This document shows, in pieces, positions 8,511-18,252 of a stretch of DNA of 33,965 nucleotides (positions within the stretch are counted from its first letter, which is position 1; each line of letters starts with the position of its first letter). Origin of the DNA: Lacticaseibacillus zeae DSM 20178 = KCTC 3804 (GTDB taxonomy: Bacteria > Bacillota > Bacilli > Lactobacillales > Lactobacillaceae); NCBI RefSeq assembly GCF_000260435.1, contig NZ_BACQ01000003.1, positions 1-33,965 of the forward strand, written 5' to 3'. A model generated the notes under the pieces. The model was given only the letters and a program-made list of their open reading frames with translations. It was not told the DNA's origin and made no database searches. Position numbers and translations under genes: made by a program.

Positions 8511-9308
8511 ATGGGGCAAATTACAAAGATAACAGCGCAAAAACGGCGGGGACGCTATAATATTTTTCTGGACGGTGAGTATGCCTTTCCGGTCAGTGAG
8601 ACGACGTTGGTGAATTATCAGCTCGCCAAAGGGATGACACTCACACCAGCGGAGGAGGCCCAGATCAAGGACAGCGAAGTCGTTGCCATGGGTTTGGAAA
8701 TCGGTTTGAATTATATCAACCATCAAAGTCGCACTCGCCACGAAGTCAAGGAACGGTTGGCGAAAGAAGATTTTCCGGAAGACGTCATCGGCCAAATCTT
8801 AAAGCGTTTAACCGAGCTGGGGTTCTTAAACGATGTCGAGTATGTTCAGCGCTATTTAGAAGCCAATAGCAAAATGGGCGAAGCCGGACCACGCATGGTG
8901 CGTCACAAGCTCGAGCAGAAAGGCATTACGGCCGATTTGTTAACCGAGCAATTGGCAACCGTCCCGGCGGCAACCTGGACCGAAGCCGCGGTGCGTGCGG
9001 GTCAAAAAAATCTGCGCCACCATCAAAACCGGGCATTTAAGGATCAATTACAGCGACTGCGGGTTGCCTTGATACAAAAAGGATTTGATGAAGCAACGAT
9101 TGCTGCCGCGATTGAAATTCTCGATCCGCAACCGGATGCAGAAAGTGAGCTGGCACTTTTAAAAGCCGAGGCTGCGAAACAGTGGCGGTTAAAACAACAT
9201 TACGAAGCGCGAATTCGTAAGCAAAAGGTCAAGTCGGCTTTATTTCGCAAGGGGTTCGATTTGGATGCCATCGATGATGTTTTGGCGGATTTGGCAGAAG
9301 AGGACTAA
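8511..9308 (+). CDS. recX: Regulatory protein RecX
   Basis: RecX binds RecA filaments and limits recombinase activity. The 265-residue length fits the long Firmicute form. The N-terminus MGQITKITAQKRRGRYNIFL is the characteristic beta-rich start. It is followed by repeated three-helix units: SRTRHEVKERLAKEDFPEDV, RYLEANSKMGEAGPRMVRHK and the C-terminal KVKSALFRKGFDLDAIDDVL. The probable ribosome site is AAAGGTGA at 8493-8500, about 10 bases before ATG. recA itself is not in the window. Confidence 0.9.
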   Translation: MGQITKITAQKRRGRYNIFLDGEYAFPVSETTLVNYQLAKGMTLTPAEEAQIKDSEVVAMGLEIGLNYINHQSRTRHEVKERLAKEDFPEDVIGQILKRLTELGFLNDVEYVQRYLEANSKMGEAGPRMVRHKLEQKGITADLLTEQLATVPAATWTEAAVRAGQKNLRHHQNRAFKDQLQRLRVALIQKGFDEATIAAAIEILDPQPDAESELALLKAEAAKQWRLKQHYEARIRKQKVKSALFRKGFDLDAIDDVLADLAEED

Positions 9309-9341
9309 AGCTCTAGTTTTTTAGCGGTATCCGATAAGCTT

Positions 9342-9350
9342 TGTTATAAT
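9342..9350 (+). promoter_or_regulatory. Extended -10 promoter of ntdP
   Basis: TGTTATAAT (9342-9350) is a TGn extended -10 with a perfect TATAAT. The -35 region is weak (TTAGCG at 9321), as extended -10 promoters allow. An in-frame ATG at 9349 falls inside this box, which argues that it is not the translation start. Confidence 0.6.
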
Positions 9351-9381
9351 GGAAATCGGAATTTTAGAAAGCGGGTTTTGT

Positions 9382-9918
9382 ATGCTGATCCCTAAAGAAG
9401 GCGACTCGTTTGCCATTCAAAGTTATAAACATGATGGCAGTTTGCATCGCACCTGGCGTGACACGATGGTGCTTAAAACGAGTGAAGACGCCTTGATCGG
9501 CTGCAATGATCATACCTTGGTCACCGAGTCTGACGGGCGTCGCTGGTTGACGCGGGAGCCGGCAATTATTTTCTTTCACAAGCATTACTGGTTCAATGTG
9601 ATTGCGATGATTCGTGAAGGTGGCGTTTCGTATTATTGCAACTTGGCGACTCCTTTTACCATGGATCAGGAAGCACTGAAATATATTGATTACGACTTAG
9701 ATGTCAAAGTGTTTGCGGACGGGGAAAAGCGCCTGCTGGATGTTGATGAATATGAAGCCCACCGCAAAATGTGGCAGTACCCCGCCACGACGGATCGTAT
9801 TTTGAAAGCCAACGTTAAAGTGCTGGTCGATTGGATCAACCACGGTAAGGGGCCTTTTTCCCAAGCCTATGTAGATTTGTGGTATCGCCGGTACTTACAA
9901 TTGGCCCATCGAATCTGA
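9382..9918 (+). CDS. ntdP: Nucleoside tri/diphosphate phosphatase, UPF0374/DUF402 family
   Basis: Members hydrolyse nucleoside tri- and diphosphates and are conserved in bacilli and lactobacilli. The 178-residue product shows the family's run of blocks: [16 protein letters not shown] near the start, [46 protein letters not shown], then [18 protein letters not shown] and [12 protein letters not shown] with the acidic metal-binding cluster, ending [17 protein letters not shown] chose ATG 9382 (MLIPKEG, the usual family start) over 9349. The ribosome site there is weak (AAGCGGG). A cytoplasmic role in nucleotide pools is inferred from the family. Confidence 0.88.
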   Translation: MLIPKEGDSFAIQSYKHDGSLHRTWRDTMVLKTSEDALIGCNDHTLVTESDGRRWLTREPAIIFFHKHYWFNVIAMIREGGVSYYCNLATPFTMDQEALKYIDYDLDVKVFADGEKRLLDVDEYEAHRKMWQYPATTDRILKANVKVLVDWINHGKGPFSQAYVDLWYRRYLQLAHRI

Positions 9919-9943
9919 AGACGGTATGAATGTTAGAGGCAAT

Positions 9944-10462
9944 ATGAAACAAATTCCGCAACAACCTGCACAATTATTTGCAGGTCATGCTTATACAACC
10001 GAAAGTAGCGATCAACTCGGCACGTTTCGCCCTGCGTGGACGGATTTCGAACAGCGACTGGGATTTAAATCGCTTGATCAGTTGGCCAAAACGCCTAACC
10101 GAACGGCGATGGTGATCTTTTCGCCGTATGATACCCTTCTGTACTGGATTGGCAGCTTATTGCCGGCGGGGACAGATGTACCAAAAGCCTATGATTGCTT
10201 CTCGCTGCCAGCAGCGACGGCCGGACAAGTGAAGCAACCGGCCAGTCAAATTTTGGCAAAAGAATTACCGTTGGCTACCAGCTTTAATAAAGGCTTACAG
10301 ATCATCGAACAGGCAGGTTATCCACTGCCCGAACGTTTAGGCCAGACGGATCATCCTTATTATCTGGAAAGTTACCTGCTTGATGGAACGGCGGTCAAAA
10401 CGGTGGCTTATCGTCTTTATATTGATCCGAACCAGTTGACCGGTGTGGACGAATATGAATAA
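9944..10462 (+). CDS. Uncharacterised protein, possibly GyrI-like ligand-binding fold
   Basis: I do not recognise the gene with confidence. About 172 residues, soluble, no signal peptide or membrane segment. Phrases such as YWIGSLLPAGTDVPKAYDCF and LPAATAGQV, followed later by ESYLLDG and VAYRLYIDP, loosely recall the GyrI-like effector-binding fold, but this is weak. TTAGAGG at 9934-9939 precedes ATG 9944 by 4 bases, slightly short; ATG 9926 in the same frame is the alternative. It follows ntdP by 25 bases on the same strand and shares its terminator at 10499, so the two are probably co-transcribed. Confidence 0.65.
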   Translation: MKQIPQQPAQLFAGHAYTTESSDQLGTFRPAWTDFEQRLGFKSLDQLAKTPNRTAMVIFSPYDTLLYWIGSLLPAGTDVPKAYDCFSLPAATAGQVKQPASQILAKELPLATSFNKGLQIIEQAGYPLPERLGQTDHPYYLESYLLDGTAVKTVAYRLYIDPNQLTGVDEYE

Positions 10463-10498
10463 AAAAGCAAGCGCGGCATGACCTGCTTGTAGTGATGG

Positions 10499-10534
10499 GC
10501 TTCTAATAAATTCAAATTAGAAGCGTATTTTTTT
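10499..10534 (+). terminator. Intrinsic terminator after the ntdP pair
   Basis: GCTTCTAAT (10499-10507) and ATTAGAAGC (10516-10524) form a perfect 9-base stem with an 8-base loop, followed by GTATTTTTTT. A perfect 12-base palindrome TTCAAATTTGAA (10533-10544) follows directly. Confidence 0.75.
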
Positions 10535-10574
10535 CAAATTTGAATGGTTTAATCGGACTAACCTGAAGCACCGC

Positions 10575-11009
10575 TTAATCTAATTTCAGTATCATTTCAC
10601 GATGGCGAATGCCGGCATCCAGGAATTCCGGTCGATTCGTTAATTCAAATCCTAAAGTTTTATAAAAACCAACTGCCTGAATCTGGGCGCCGAGTTTTAG
10701 AAACGCCACATGATGCTGGCGGGCATATTTGATGATGGCGGTTAGCACCATTTTGCCAAGGCCATGCTTGCGGTAGACCTTTTCCACGGCAACGCGTTGA
10801 ACGTGATAGCCGTTTGCTTCCGGTAAAATTCGAGCAGTAGCCACAGGCAAGTCAGCGTCATAAAGGACAAAGTAGGTGGCTTTTCCTTCATCACTGTCGA
10901 CTTCCAGATCTGCCGGGACGTGCTGTTCCTTGACGAAAACATGTGTCCGGATCTGAACGCTATCTTGGTGAATCGCTGAATCTAAAGCAGTTGTTGTCTT
11001 TAATTCCAA
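10575..11009 (-). CDS. GNAT-family N-acetyltransferase
   Basis: Acetyl-CoA-dependent transferase of 144 residues with the whole GNAT fold. Strand beta1 and helix alpha1 contain RTHVFVKEQHVPADLE, a phrase typical of the ElaA/YjcF-like subgroup. Motif A is VQRVAVEKVYRKHGLGKMVL with the Q/RxxGxG/A-type pyrophosphate loop, and motif B is LGAQIQAVGFYKTLGFE. The start is TTG 11009, supported by AAGGT 7 bases upstream on the minus strand; no better ATG exists. It is divergent from the permease gene. The substrate cannot be deduced. Confidence 0.85.
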   Translation of the reverse strand: MELKTTTALDSAIHQDSVQIRTHVFVKEQHVPADLEVDSDEGKATYFVLYDADLPVATARILPEANGYHVQRVAVEKVYRKHGLGKMVLTAIIKYARQHHVAFLKLGAQIQAVGFYKTLGFELTNRPEFLDAGIRHREMILKLD

Positions 11010-11043
11010 AGTGCGAACCTTCTTTCCGTTTTGATAAATTGTT

Positions 11044-11052
11044 TGCTATTAT
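11044..11052 (+). promoter_or_regulatory. Extended -10 upstream of the AI-2E family permease
   Basis: TGCTATTAT matches TGn plus a -10 with one mismatch. TATAAC overlaps it at 11050-11055. No -35 at the right distance. Confidence 0.4.
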
Positions 11053-11085
11053 AACACTATCGAGAAGAGGTTGGGGAGGCCAATT

Positions 11086-12264
11086 ATGTTTGATAAGTTA
11101 CGCCATTCAAAATTAATGTTCTGGTCAGTCGAGTTATTGGTACTGATTTTCGTGGTGATCGGCTTAACCCAGGTCTCGTTCTTATTTGCGCCGGTTGCAA
11201 CGTTCTTTTCAACGCTGCTGATCCCGATTCTGTCGGCTGGATTTTTGTTCTATTTGTTTAATCCGATTGTGAAGCTGTTGCAACGGCTGCATATCAGTCG
11301 CAATATTTCGATTCTTTTGATTTTCCTGGTGGTTATTGGCGCCATCGTCTTAATTGTCATGGCGGTCCTGCCGAATCTGATTTACCAGGTCACCCAATTC
11401 ATTACCAATATTCCGGATTTCTTAAAGGGGTTGCGTTCCTTTATCAGTAAGGCTTCGCACTACACTTGGTATCAGCGGCTTAACATTGGCAAATATGTGG
11501 CAAGCTTACAAATATCGCCAAGCAAATTGCTGAGTCAGGTGCTAGGCAGCTTCTCAAGTGGATTGCCGGGTATGATCGGTTCTTTGGCAAGTATTGTGGT
11601 CAGCATTATTACGATTCCGGTGATGCTCTTTTACTTCCTTAAAGACGGCGAAAACTTCGTGCCAAGTATTCAGCGACTCTTACCGCGGCGGTATCATGCG
11701 GAGGTGGCAACAGTGTTCACACGCTTGAATGCCACACTATCGCATTATATCGGTGGTCAGGCAATTGAATGTTTATTCGTTGGCACCTTTACGTTTATTG
11801 GCTATCTGATCATTGGCATGCCATACGCGTATCTGCTGGGTTTCATTGCCGGTGTGGTCACCATCATTCCTTATTTGGGACCGTATATTGGCATTGCCCC
11901 AGCGCTGGTCATTGCGGCAACCCAGGGATGGACCAAAGTTTTGCTGGTTGTCTTGGTCGTCGTCATTATTCAGATGACTGACGGGAACTTCATCTATCCT
12001 AATGTCATCGGTCGGTCTTTGGACATTCATCCGTTGACCATCATCATTTTGCTGATGGTGGCGGGCAATTTATGGGGGCTACTGGGCACTATTTTGGCTG
12101 TACCGACTTATGCCGTGATCAAAACCGTCATTACTTACTTATACGAACTATATCGGTTCCATCAAGAACATAAGGATGACGAAGATTTTGATGATGAGCG
12201 CGAACTACCCGAGCCGACCCCACGGGACGGCGCGCAGCACGATTCTGAATTGAAAAAGAAATAA
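11086..12264 (+). CDS. AI-2E family transporter (PerM/YdiK type membrane protein)
   Basis: Integral membrane protein of 392 residues. Hydrophobic segments lie at about residues 11-30, 35-60 and 65-95, then after a soluble loop (about 110-150) further ones at roughly 165-195, 225-255, 260-290 and 300-345. The conserved AI-2E blocks are present: IPVMLFYFLKDGENF, GQAIECLFVGTFTFIGY, and GVVTIIPYLGPYIG with PNVIGRSLDIHPL. The C-terminus is a charged acidic tail. ATG 11086 has GGGAGG 6 bases upstream, so the TTG at 11071 is rejected. Family members include autoinducer exporters and sodium/proton antiporters; the substrate here is unknown. Confidence 0.88.
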   Translation: MFDKLRHSKLMFWSVELLVLIFVVIGLTQVSFLFAPVATFFSTLLIPILSAGFLFYLFNPIVKLLQRLHISRNISILLIFLVVIGAIVLIVMAVLPNLIYQVTQFITNIPDFLKGLRSFISKASHYTWYQRLNIGKYVASLQISPSKLLSQVLGSFSSGLPGMIGSLASIVVSIITIPVMLFYFLKDGENFVPSIQRLLPRRYHAEVATVFTRLNATLSHYIGGQAIECLFVGTFTFIGYLIIGMPYAYLLGFIAGVVTIIPYLGPYIGIAPALVIAATQGWTKVLLVVLVVVIIQMTDGNFIYPNVIGRSLDIHPLTIIILLMVAGNLWGLLGTILAVPTYAVIKTVITYLYELYRFHQEHKDDEDFDDERELPEPTPRDGAQHDSELKKK

Positions 12265-12278
12265 GGACTTGCTATACT
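12250..12278 (+). promoter_or_regulatory. Promoter ahead of the CNNM/CorC gene
   Basis: TTGAAA (12250-12255), 17 bases, TATACT (12273-12278), with TGC before the -10. The -35 overlaps the last codons of the upstream permease gene. Transcription would start near 12285, only about 8 bases before a terminator hairpin. Confidence 0.65.
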
Positions 12279-12292
12279 GAAGTGATCGAACT

Positions 12293-12317
12293 ACGGGGAT
12301 GAGTCCCCGTTTTTTTA
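12293..12317 (+). terminator. Intrinsic terminator between permease and CNNM/CorC genes
   Basis: ACGGGGA (12293-12299), loop TGAG, TCCCCGT (12304-12310), then seven T. The compact GC stem and T-tract make it a strong terminator for the permease gene, or an attenuator for the promoter at 12250. Confidence 0.85.
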
Positions 12318-12336
12318 CGAAAGGTTGTGTTTTTGA

Positions 12337-13695
12337 ATGGGCAGTGACCCAGACGGTCAGATATGGGGACAGTTAATCCTCATTATCTTTTTGACTTTAA
12401 TTAATGCAGGATTTGCTGCCGCAGAAATTGCGGTCGTTTCAAGCTCACGTACCCGAATGCAAGCACAGGCAGACAAGGGTGATCGAAAGGCAGCTAAGTT
12501 GGTTGCCATTATGAAGGATTCCAGCCGGTTTTTGGCGACGATTCAAGTCGGCATTACCTTTGCCGGATTTTTTGCGTCGGCTTCGGCGGCAACCACGTTG
12601 GCTGATCGGATTGCGCCGATTTTTGGTAACTGGTCTTTTGCGCATGAAGCAGCGGTGATTTTAGTCACGTTGATCTTATCGTATTTTTCGCTTGTCTTCG
12701 GTGAACTTTATCCCAAGCAGGTGGCGCTTCAACGGGCAGAACGCGTGGCCAAGCTGAGCGTGACGCCGATTAGTTGGCTGGCGACGTTAATGCGTCCGTT
12801 TGTCTGGCTTTTATCGGCGTCAACCCAACTGTTGATGAAGCTGACGCCAATGGAATTTACCCATCAAGGCGAATCGGTTACGCGGGAAGAAATGGTTGCC
12901 ATGATCGAAAATGGTCGGAATGCCGGTGCCATTGATCCTGATGAATATCAAATGTTTGAAGGGATTATCTCGTTGTCAGACACGATGGCGCGTGAAGTAA
13001 TGGTGCCGCGAACAGATGCCTTCATGATTGATGCCGAAGAGCCTGATCAAAAAGCAATCGACGCGATTTTAAATAATATTTACTCACGAATCCCAGTATA
13101 CGAAGAGGATAAGGACCATGTCATCGGGATTGTCCATATCAAGAACTTACTCAAAGAGGCGCGGCGAGTTGGATTTGAACATGTTAAAATCGAATCGGTG
13201 ATGACAGAACCGGTGTTTGTGCCGGAAACCATTACGGTGGATGCACTGTTGAAGGAAATGCAAACTCGCCAACAGCAAATTGCCATTCTTTTGGATGAGT
13301 ATGGCGGTGTTGTTGGCATTGTCACGATTGAGGATTTACTTGAGGAAATCGTTGGCGATATTGATGATGAATCGGATCAGGCGGAGCAGCTTTATACGAA
13401 ACAAACGGAGCATGACTATGTCGTTTCTGGGCGGATGCCGATTTCCGAGTTCAATGATTTATTCAAGACCAGTCTGGATGTGCCGGATGTTGATACGATC
13501 GCCGGCTATGTGTTGACGCAGCTTGGCGCGATTCCATCGACGCATCATAGCGAAAAACTTGAGCTAGCACCGGGGGTTGTTTTGTCGACCGGCAAAGTAG
13601 AAGGGTCACGGCTTGTCAACGTTCACATTCATTTAACTGATATGCCGACGTTAGAGACATCGACAGAAGTATCGTCCAAGGAAACCGATAGCTAG
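12337..13695 (+). CDS. CNNM/CorC-type (HlyC/TlyC) membrane protein with CBS domains
   Basis: The 452 residues comprise an N-terminal DUF21 membrane domain (about 1-190, with segments such as [22 protein letters not shown] and [20 protein letters not shown]). A CBS pair follows at about 205-345: [34 protein letters not shown], and [22 protein letters not shown]-terminal CorC_HlyC domain lies at about 365-445. The family is linked to magnesium or cobalt efflux; older annotations call it hemolysin, which should not be taken as toxin activity. The ATG follows AAAGG by about 12 bases, a weak spacing, and lies just after a terminator hairpin. Confidence 0.9.
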   Translation: MGSDPDGQIWGQLILIIFLTLINAGFAAAEIAVVSSSRTRMQAQADKGDRKAAKLVAIMKDSSRFLATIQVGITFAGFFASASAATTLADRIAPIFGNWSFAHEAAVILVTLILSYFSLVFGELYPKQVALQRAERVAKLSVTPISWLATLMRPFVWLLSASTQLLMKLTPMEFTHQGESVTREEMVAMIENGRNAGAIDPDEYQMFEGIISLSDTMAREVMVPRTDAFMIDAEEPDQKAIDAILNNIYSRIPVYEEDKDHVIGIVHIKNLLKEARRVGFEHVKIESVMTEPVFVPETITVDALLKEMQTRQQQIAILLDEYGGVVGIVTIEDLLEEIVGDIDDESDQAEQLYTKQTEHDYVVSGRMPISEFNDLFKTSLDVPDVDTIAGYVLTQLGAIPSTHHSEKLELAPGVVLSTGKVEGSRLVNVHIHLTDMPTLETSTEVSSKETDS

Positions 13696-13760
13696 CTCGG
13701 CTCAAGATAACATGGGCAGATGCTGGCAGTAACTTTGAACATTTTGGAAGGAACCAGATA

Positions 13761-15335
13761 ATGAAACCACAGGAATTAGCACAAGAAGTCGCAAAACGGC
13801 GGACGTTTGCGATTATTTCTCACCCGGATGCCGGGAAGACGACGATTACCGAGCAGCTATTGCTGTTTGGCGGTGTCATCCGTGAAGCCGGGACGGTTAA
13901 AGGCCGAAAGTCCGGACATTTTGCCAAATCGGATTGGATGGAAATCGAAAAGAAACGTGGTATTTCGGTCACGAGTTCGGTGATGCAATTCAATTATCAA
14001 GGCAAACGTATTAATATTTTGGATACCCCCGGGCACGAGGACTTTTCCGAAGATACGTATCGGACACTGATGGCTGTCGATGCTGCCGTGATGGTGATCG
14101 ATTCAGCTAAAGGGATCGAAGCCCAGACTAAGAAGCTGTTTAAAGTTGTTAAGCAGCGTGGTATTCCTATTTTTACCTTCATGAATAAATTGGATCGCGA
14201 CGGGCGCGAGCCGTTGGATTTGATTGCTGAATTAGAGGATCTGCTGGGTATTGAAGGTTATGCGATGAACTGGCCGATTGGGATGGGCAAAGGCTTGAAA
14301 GGGCTGTACGATCGGGTAAATAACCGAATCGAGTTATATCGACGAGAAGGAGAAGATCGCTTTTTGCCGCTTAATGACAAAGGTGAATTGGATGCCAGTG
14401 AACCATTGACTCAGGATTCTATTTACACGCAAACGATGGATGACATTGAGCTGTTAAACGATGCGGGTAATCAATTTAGCCTCAAGAAAATCATGGCTGG
14501 TGATCAGACGCCAGTTTTCTTCGGGTCAGCCTTGACTAACTTTGGCGTCGAAACTTTTCTGAATAGCTTTGTTAAATATGCGCCTGAGCCGGGTCCCAAA
14601 AAGACTGAGCAAGGTGATGAAGTGATGCCGACCAATCCGGAATTCTCAGCGTTCGTCTTCAAGATCCAAGCGAATATGAACCCGGCTCATCGCGATCGGA
14701 TTGCGTTTGTGCGCATTGTTTCCGGCGAATTTGAGCGCGGCATGGATGTCGTCTTACATCGTACCGGTAAAACAATGCGGCTGAACAATTCGACCGAGTT
14801 TATGGCAGACAGCCGCGAAACCGTCTCGACTGCGGTTGCCGGGGATATCGTCGGCTTATATGATACCGGTAATTTTCAGATTGGCGATACCATTTATCAA
14901 GGAAAAACGCTGATTCAATTCGAAAAGTTACCGCAGTTTACCCCGGAAATCTTCATGCGCGTTACCCCCAAAAATGTCATGAAACAAAAGTCATTTCATA
15001 AGGGCATGCAGCAGCTGGTCCAAGAAGGGGCAGTTCAACTTTATAAGACTTACCATACAAACGAGTACATTCTTGGAGCCGTTGGGCAGTTGCAGTTTGA
15101 AGTTTTCCAGTTCCGGATGTTGCATGAATACCACTCCGAGGTTGTGATGACCCCGATCGGTTCGCGCATTGCCCGCTGGATTGATCCGGATCAGATGGAC
15201 GAAAAGATGAGCAGTTCGCGGAACCTGCTGGTGCAGGATATTCACGGCGATCCGTTGTTCTTGTTTGAAAACCAATACGCCGAGCGGTGGTTTGCGGACA
15301 AGTATCCGGATGTGAAATTGACGGCTAAGCTTTAA
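13761..15335 (+). CDS. prfC: Peptide chain release factor 3
   Basis: Translational GTPase that removes RF1/RF2 from the ribosome after termination. All G motifs are visible: [14 protein letters not shown] (G1, about residues 20-33), the switch region with [35 protein letters not shown] (G3) and [13 protein letters not shown] (G4). The 524 residues match the RF3 length and lack the longer C-terminal domains of EF-G. GGAAGGAACC lies about 6-10 bases upstream of ATG 13761. It lies 65 bases after the CNNM gene, with no terminator seen between them, so read-through is possible. Confidence 0.95.
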   Translation: MKPQELAQEVAKRRTFAIISHPDAGKTTITEQLLLFGGVIREAGTVKGRKSGHFAKSDWMEIEKKRGISVTSSVMQFNYQGKRINILDTPGHEDFSEDTYRTLMAVDAAVMVIDSAKGIEAQTKKLFKVVKQRGIPIFTFMNKLDRDGREPLDLIAELEDLLGIEGYAMNWPIGMGKGLKGLYDRVNNRIELYRREGEDRFLPLNDKGELDASEPLTQDSIYTQTMDDIELLNDAGNQFSLKKIMAGDQTPVFFGSALTNFGVETFLNSFVKYAPEPGPKKTEQGDEVMPTNPEFSAFVFKIQANMNPAHRDRIAFVRIVSGEFERGMDVVLHRTGKTMRLNNSTEFMADSRETVSTAVAGDIVGLYDTGNFQIGDTIYQGKTLIQFEKLPQFTPEIFMRVTPKNVMKQKSFHKGMQQLVQEGAVQLYKTYHTNEYILGAVGQLQFEVFQFRMLHEYHSEVVMTPIGSRIARWIDPDQMDEKMSSSRNLLVQDIHGDPLFLFENQYAERWFADKYPDVKLTAKL

Positions 15336-15344
15336 TCTTGGCAC

Positions 15345-15373
15345 AAAAAAAACGGCTATTGGCCGCTTTTTTT
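15345..15373 (+). terminator. Intrinsic terminator after prfC
   Basis: An A-run, CGGC (15353-15356), loop TATTG, GCCG (15362-15365) and seven T form a short stem extended by A-T pairs. The A-run gives partial terminator character to the minus strand as well, where the DUF1827 gene ends at 15465. Confidence 0.75.
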
Positions 15374-15464
15374 GTTTCTGGATTTCGAGGCGCCTTTTTG
15401 CTTATACATGATAACCGTTACGAAACATCGTTTGATTGCCTATCGAATGAACAAAATGCCTCTT

Positions 15465-15758
15465 TTATTCAGCCTGACGTTCTAACTTAGGGATCGTTAT
15501 CTCGGCTAAGTGGTGGCCTATGATTGGCGAAACATCGTCAATGGACTTTTTGAGCAGTCGATCAAGCGTGTAAGCAATTTCCTCACGTTGAATGTTGCGG
15601 CGTTCGTTGGTGAACAATATCTCGATGTGCGAAGGTGCCTCTGTATAAACAACGGTGGTTTGACCGAGTGAAAAAACTTTGACAAGTCGGGCATCAGTGC
15701 CGCTTAGTTGCTGGCTTACCAAATTTCTAAAGCTGTTGGTGACATTAATCAGTCGCAT
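15465..15758 (-). CDS. DUF1827 family protein
   Basis: Small soluble protein of 97 residues matching the DUF1827 family found in lactobacilli and enterococci. Blocks seen are MRLINVTNSFRNLV at the start, VKVFSLGQTTVVYTEAPSH in the middle and RRNIQREEIAYTLDRLL toward the end. Function is unknown. I use ATG 15758 because a minus-strand GGAGGG lies 7-8 bases upstream; the frame is open to 15773 but an ATG there would precede that ribosome site. It lies downstream of clpE on the same strand, with a hairpin between, so it is probably transcribed alone from an A/T-rich promoter near 15793 (TATAAT on minus). Confidence 0.82.
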   Translation of the reverse strand: MRLINVTNSFRNLVSQQLSGTDARLVKVFSLGQTTVVYTEAPSHIEILFTNERRNIQREEIAYTLDRLLKKSIDDVSPIIGHHLAEITIPKLERQAE

Positions 15759-15833
15759 GGTCAGGCCCTCCATTTCTCTTCCTACTGGTTTTATTATAAA
15801 ACAATTTAAGGAAAAATAATATTATGTACAATC

Positions 15834-15866
15834 GAAAGCCCGCGAACATTTTGTCCGCGGGCTTTC
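15834..15866 (-). terminator. Strong hairpin after clpE
   Basis: GAAAGCCCGCG (15834-15844) pairs perfectly with CGCGGGCTTTC (15856-15866) over an 11-base loop. The T content after the stem is modest on the minus strand, so it is probably, not certainly, the clpE terminator. Confidence 0.65.
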
Positions 15867-15919
15867 TGTCTTTGCATCACTCATCTTGATCGCGATGATC
15901 GGTTGATGACTGATGGTGT

Positions 15920-18148
15920 TTACTTTTTGCTGGTTTTTGAAGGCGTTTCGGCTTTGGCTGGTTCGCCAACCGTAATTTCACCATTGCTGATGCGTGCTTC
16001 AAGTTCCTTGGCATCCGGATGATCCAGATAGAAGTCGGCTACCCGATCTTCAATCTGTTCTTGGATAACCCGCCGTAATGGCCGCGCACCCATGGATGGA
16101 TTGTAACCCAGGCTGACCAGCTTCTCTTTGACCGGATCGGTGACATGAATCGTCAGGCCCTGACTCTTGAGATTATTGTTGGTGTCAGTGATCATTAAGG
16201 AAACGATCTTCAACAAGTCATCTTTAGAAAGTGGCTTGAATTCAACAATATCATCGAACCGGTTGAGGAATTCCGGCTTGAAGTAATTGCCAAGCTGATC
16301 CAGAACGCTGTGCGTCTTGCCACTCAAGGTTGCACCAAAACCAACATTAGCCTCGGCATCGGTTGATCCGGCATTGGACGTCATGATGATGATGGTATCC
16401 TTGAAGGAAACGGTACGCCCTTGCGAATCTGTCAAGCGGCCATCATCCAGAATCTGCAGGAACATGTTCATAACATCGGGATGGGCTTTTTCAATTTCAT
16501 CTAACAGAATCAGACTATAAGGATTTCGACGAACTTTTTCAGTTAACTGGCCGGCTTCCTCGTAGCCAACATAGCCTGGCGGTGAACCGATCAGTTTGGA
16601 GACACTGAATTTCTCCATGTACTCCGACATGTCAAACCGAATCATGGCATCTTCCGAACCGAACAGCTCTTTGGCAAGCTGCTTGGCCAGTTCGGTTTTA
16701 CCAACACCGGTAGGCCCAACGAAGAGGAAGGAACCGATTGGCCGGCCCGTCTTGTTGAAGCCAATCCGGTTACGGCGAATGGCCCGCGCAACTTTGTCAA
16801 CTGCTTCATTTTGGCCGATGACATGTTTTTCAAGATCACTCGCGAGGTTCTTCAATTGTGCCTGTTCTTGTGCTTTCAATTCACCGACAGGAATGTTGGT
16901 CTTTTCTTCGACAATCTTTTCCATGTCTTTTTCGGTGACGGTTGGCACTTCATCTTCAGGTAGATTTGATTGTTTCTTGGCCATGTCTTCTAATTTCGTG
17001 ACTTGATCGCGATAGAAGGCGGCTTTTTCGTAATCTTCCTGCTTAAGCGCTGCCTGCTTTTGATTCTCGGCATCCGCAATCTTGGTTTTGATCGTTTCAG
17101 GATCAACGGTTGCAATCGTCAAATTCTTGCGAGAACCGGCTTCATCCAACAGGTCAATGGCTTTGTCAGGTAAGAAGCGATCCTGAATGTAGCGGTTGCT
17201 GAGTGTAGCTGCGGCCTCAATCGCGGCTTCCGTATACTTAACATGATGGAAGTCTTGATAACGCGGCTGCAAGCCTTTCAGAATTTTAATGGTTTCGTCA
17301 ACGCTAGGTTCTTCAACCATGACTGGCTGGAGTCGCCGAGCAAGCGCGGAATCTTTTTCAATTTGCCGATACTCGTTGCTGGTGGTTGCGCCAACCAGTT
17401 GCAATTCGCCACGAGCGAGGGCAGGTTTCAAAACGTTGCCTGCATCCATGCCGCCTTCAGCATTGCCGGCACCGACAATTTCGTGAATTTCATCAATAAA
17501 TAGGATAATGTTCTTATTTTGTTTGAGTTCGTCGATCAATTGTTGCATCCGCTGCTCGAATTGACCACGAATACCGGTTCCTTGAACGAGGGAAACGACA
17601 TCGAGGCGAATAACGTGACGATCCTGGAGTTTTGCCGGTACGTCGCCATTGGCAATCTTCAAAGCCAAGCCTTCGACGACAGCGGTTTTACCGACACCGG
17701 CTTCACCGATCAGAACCGGGTTATTCTTCGTCCGGCGATTCAGGATTTCGATCACCCGTGAAATTTCCTTGTCGCGGCCGATGACCGGATCAATTTGGCC
17801 TTTGCGTGCCTGTTCGGTCAGATCAACACCGAATTGACCCAGTAATCCCTTACCACCATTGCCATTGCGGCCGTTGTTACCATTCCCGCCGCGACCTGCC
17901 TGAGTAGGCGGGATTTGCGCGTTGGGCTGTTGCGGCCGATCCATTCCCTGATTCATCGCACGGAAGATATCATCTAAGCTCCCGAACCCAAACGGATCAG
18001 TAGCATTTGTTGGATTCATATTTCCTCCTGCTTGTTTCTTGAGTAATTGATAACAGTTTTGGCAGAGATTGATCTCCTGCCGCGTACCGTTAACAACGGT
18101 TGAAAGATGAATAGTGGCTGGATTCTTATGACAGTTTTCACATAACAT
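15920..18148 (-). CDS. clpE: ATP-dependent Clp protease ATP-binding subunit ClpE
   Basis: Heat-shock Hsp100 ATPase that unfolds proteins for ClpP. The 742 residues begin with a zinc finger (CENC and CQNC pairs, residues 3-33), the ClpE hallmark. A Gly/Asn-rich linker follows at about residues 80-105. The first AAA+ module has GEAGVGKT (Walker A) and FIDEIHEI (Walker B). A UVR segment follows ([19 protein letters not shown], about 365-385). The second AAA+ module has [14 protein letters not shown] and [12 protein letters not shown], and a ClpB-type C-terminal domain ends the protein. ATG 18148 begins directly with the zinc finger and has AGGAAGG upstream, so the longer frame from 18184 is rejected. 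Upstream DNA holds both a CtsR box and a CIRCE element. Confidence 0.95.
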   Translation of the reverse strand: MLCENCHKNPATIHLSTVVNGTRQEINLCQNCYQLLKKQAGGNMNPTNATDPFGFGSLDDIFRAMNQGMDRPQQPNAQIPPTQAGRGGNGNNGRNGNGGKGLLGQFGVDLTEQARKGQIDPVIGRDKEISRVIEILNRRTKNNPVLIGEAGVGKTAVVEGLALKIANGDVPAKLQDRHVIRLDVVSLVQGTGIRGQFEQRMQQLIDELKQNKNIILFIDEIHEIVGAGNAEGGMDAGNVLKPALARGELQLVGATTSNEYRQIEKDSALARRLQPVMVEEPSVDETIKILKGLQPRYQDFHHVKYTEAAIEAAATLSNRYIQDRFLPDKAIDLLDEAGSRKNLTIATVDPETIKTKIADAENQKQAALKQEDYEKAAFYRDQVTKLEDMAKKQSNLPEDEVPTVTEKDMEKIVEEKTNIPVGELKAQEQAQLKNLASDLEKHVIGQNEAVDKVARAIRRNRIGFNKTGRPIGSFLFVGPTGVGKTELAKQLAKELFGSEDAMIRFDMSEYMEKFSVSKLIGSPPGYVGYEEAGQLTEKVRRNPYSLILLDEIEKAHPDVMNMFLQILDDGRLTDSQGRTVSFKDTIIIMTSNAGSTDAEANVGFGATLSGKTHSVLDQLGNYFKPEFLNRFDDIVEFKPLSKDDLLKIVSLMITDTNNNLKSQGLTIHVTDPVKEKLVSLGYNPSMGARPLRRVIQEQIEDRVADFYLDHPDAKELEARISNGEITVGEPAKAETPSKTSKK

Positions 18149-18198
18149 TTTGTCACAACCTTCCTGTCTAAATAGGTGCCACATATAGTCGAAAAAGG

Positions 18199-18215
18199 TT
18201 TGACCTTTCTTGACC
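18199..18215 (-). promoter_or_regulatory. CtsR operator of clpE
   Basis: On the minus strand it reads GGTCAAG-AAA-GGTCAAA, a heptad direct repeat with a 3-base spacer. This matches the CtsR consensus with a single mismatch. It lies just downstream of the clpE -10, over the predicted start point. Confidence 0.9.
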
Positions 18216-18224
18216 TATGGCAAT

Positions 18225-18252
18225 AGTATACACCCTCATAGCGAGAATGCAA
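18225..18252 (-). promoter_or_regulatory. clpE promoter
   Basis: On the minus strand TTGCAT (18247-18252) and TATACT (18225-18230) are 16 bases apart. The -35 overlaps the CIRCE arm at 18250-18258; the CtsR box lies just past the -10. Confidence 0.75.

Noticed and set aside
12337-13695. Hemolysin toxin annotation
   Set aside because: The DUF21-CBS-CorC architecture indicates a transport-related membrane protein, not a toxin.
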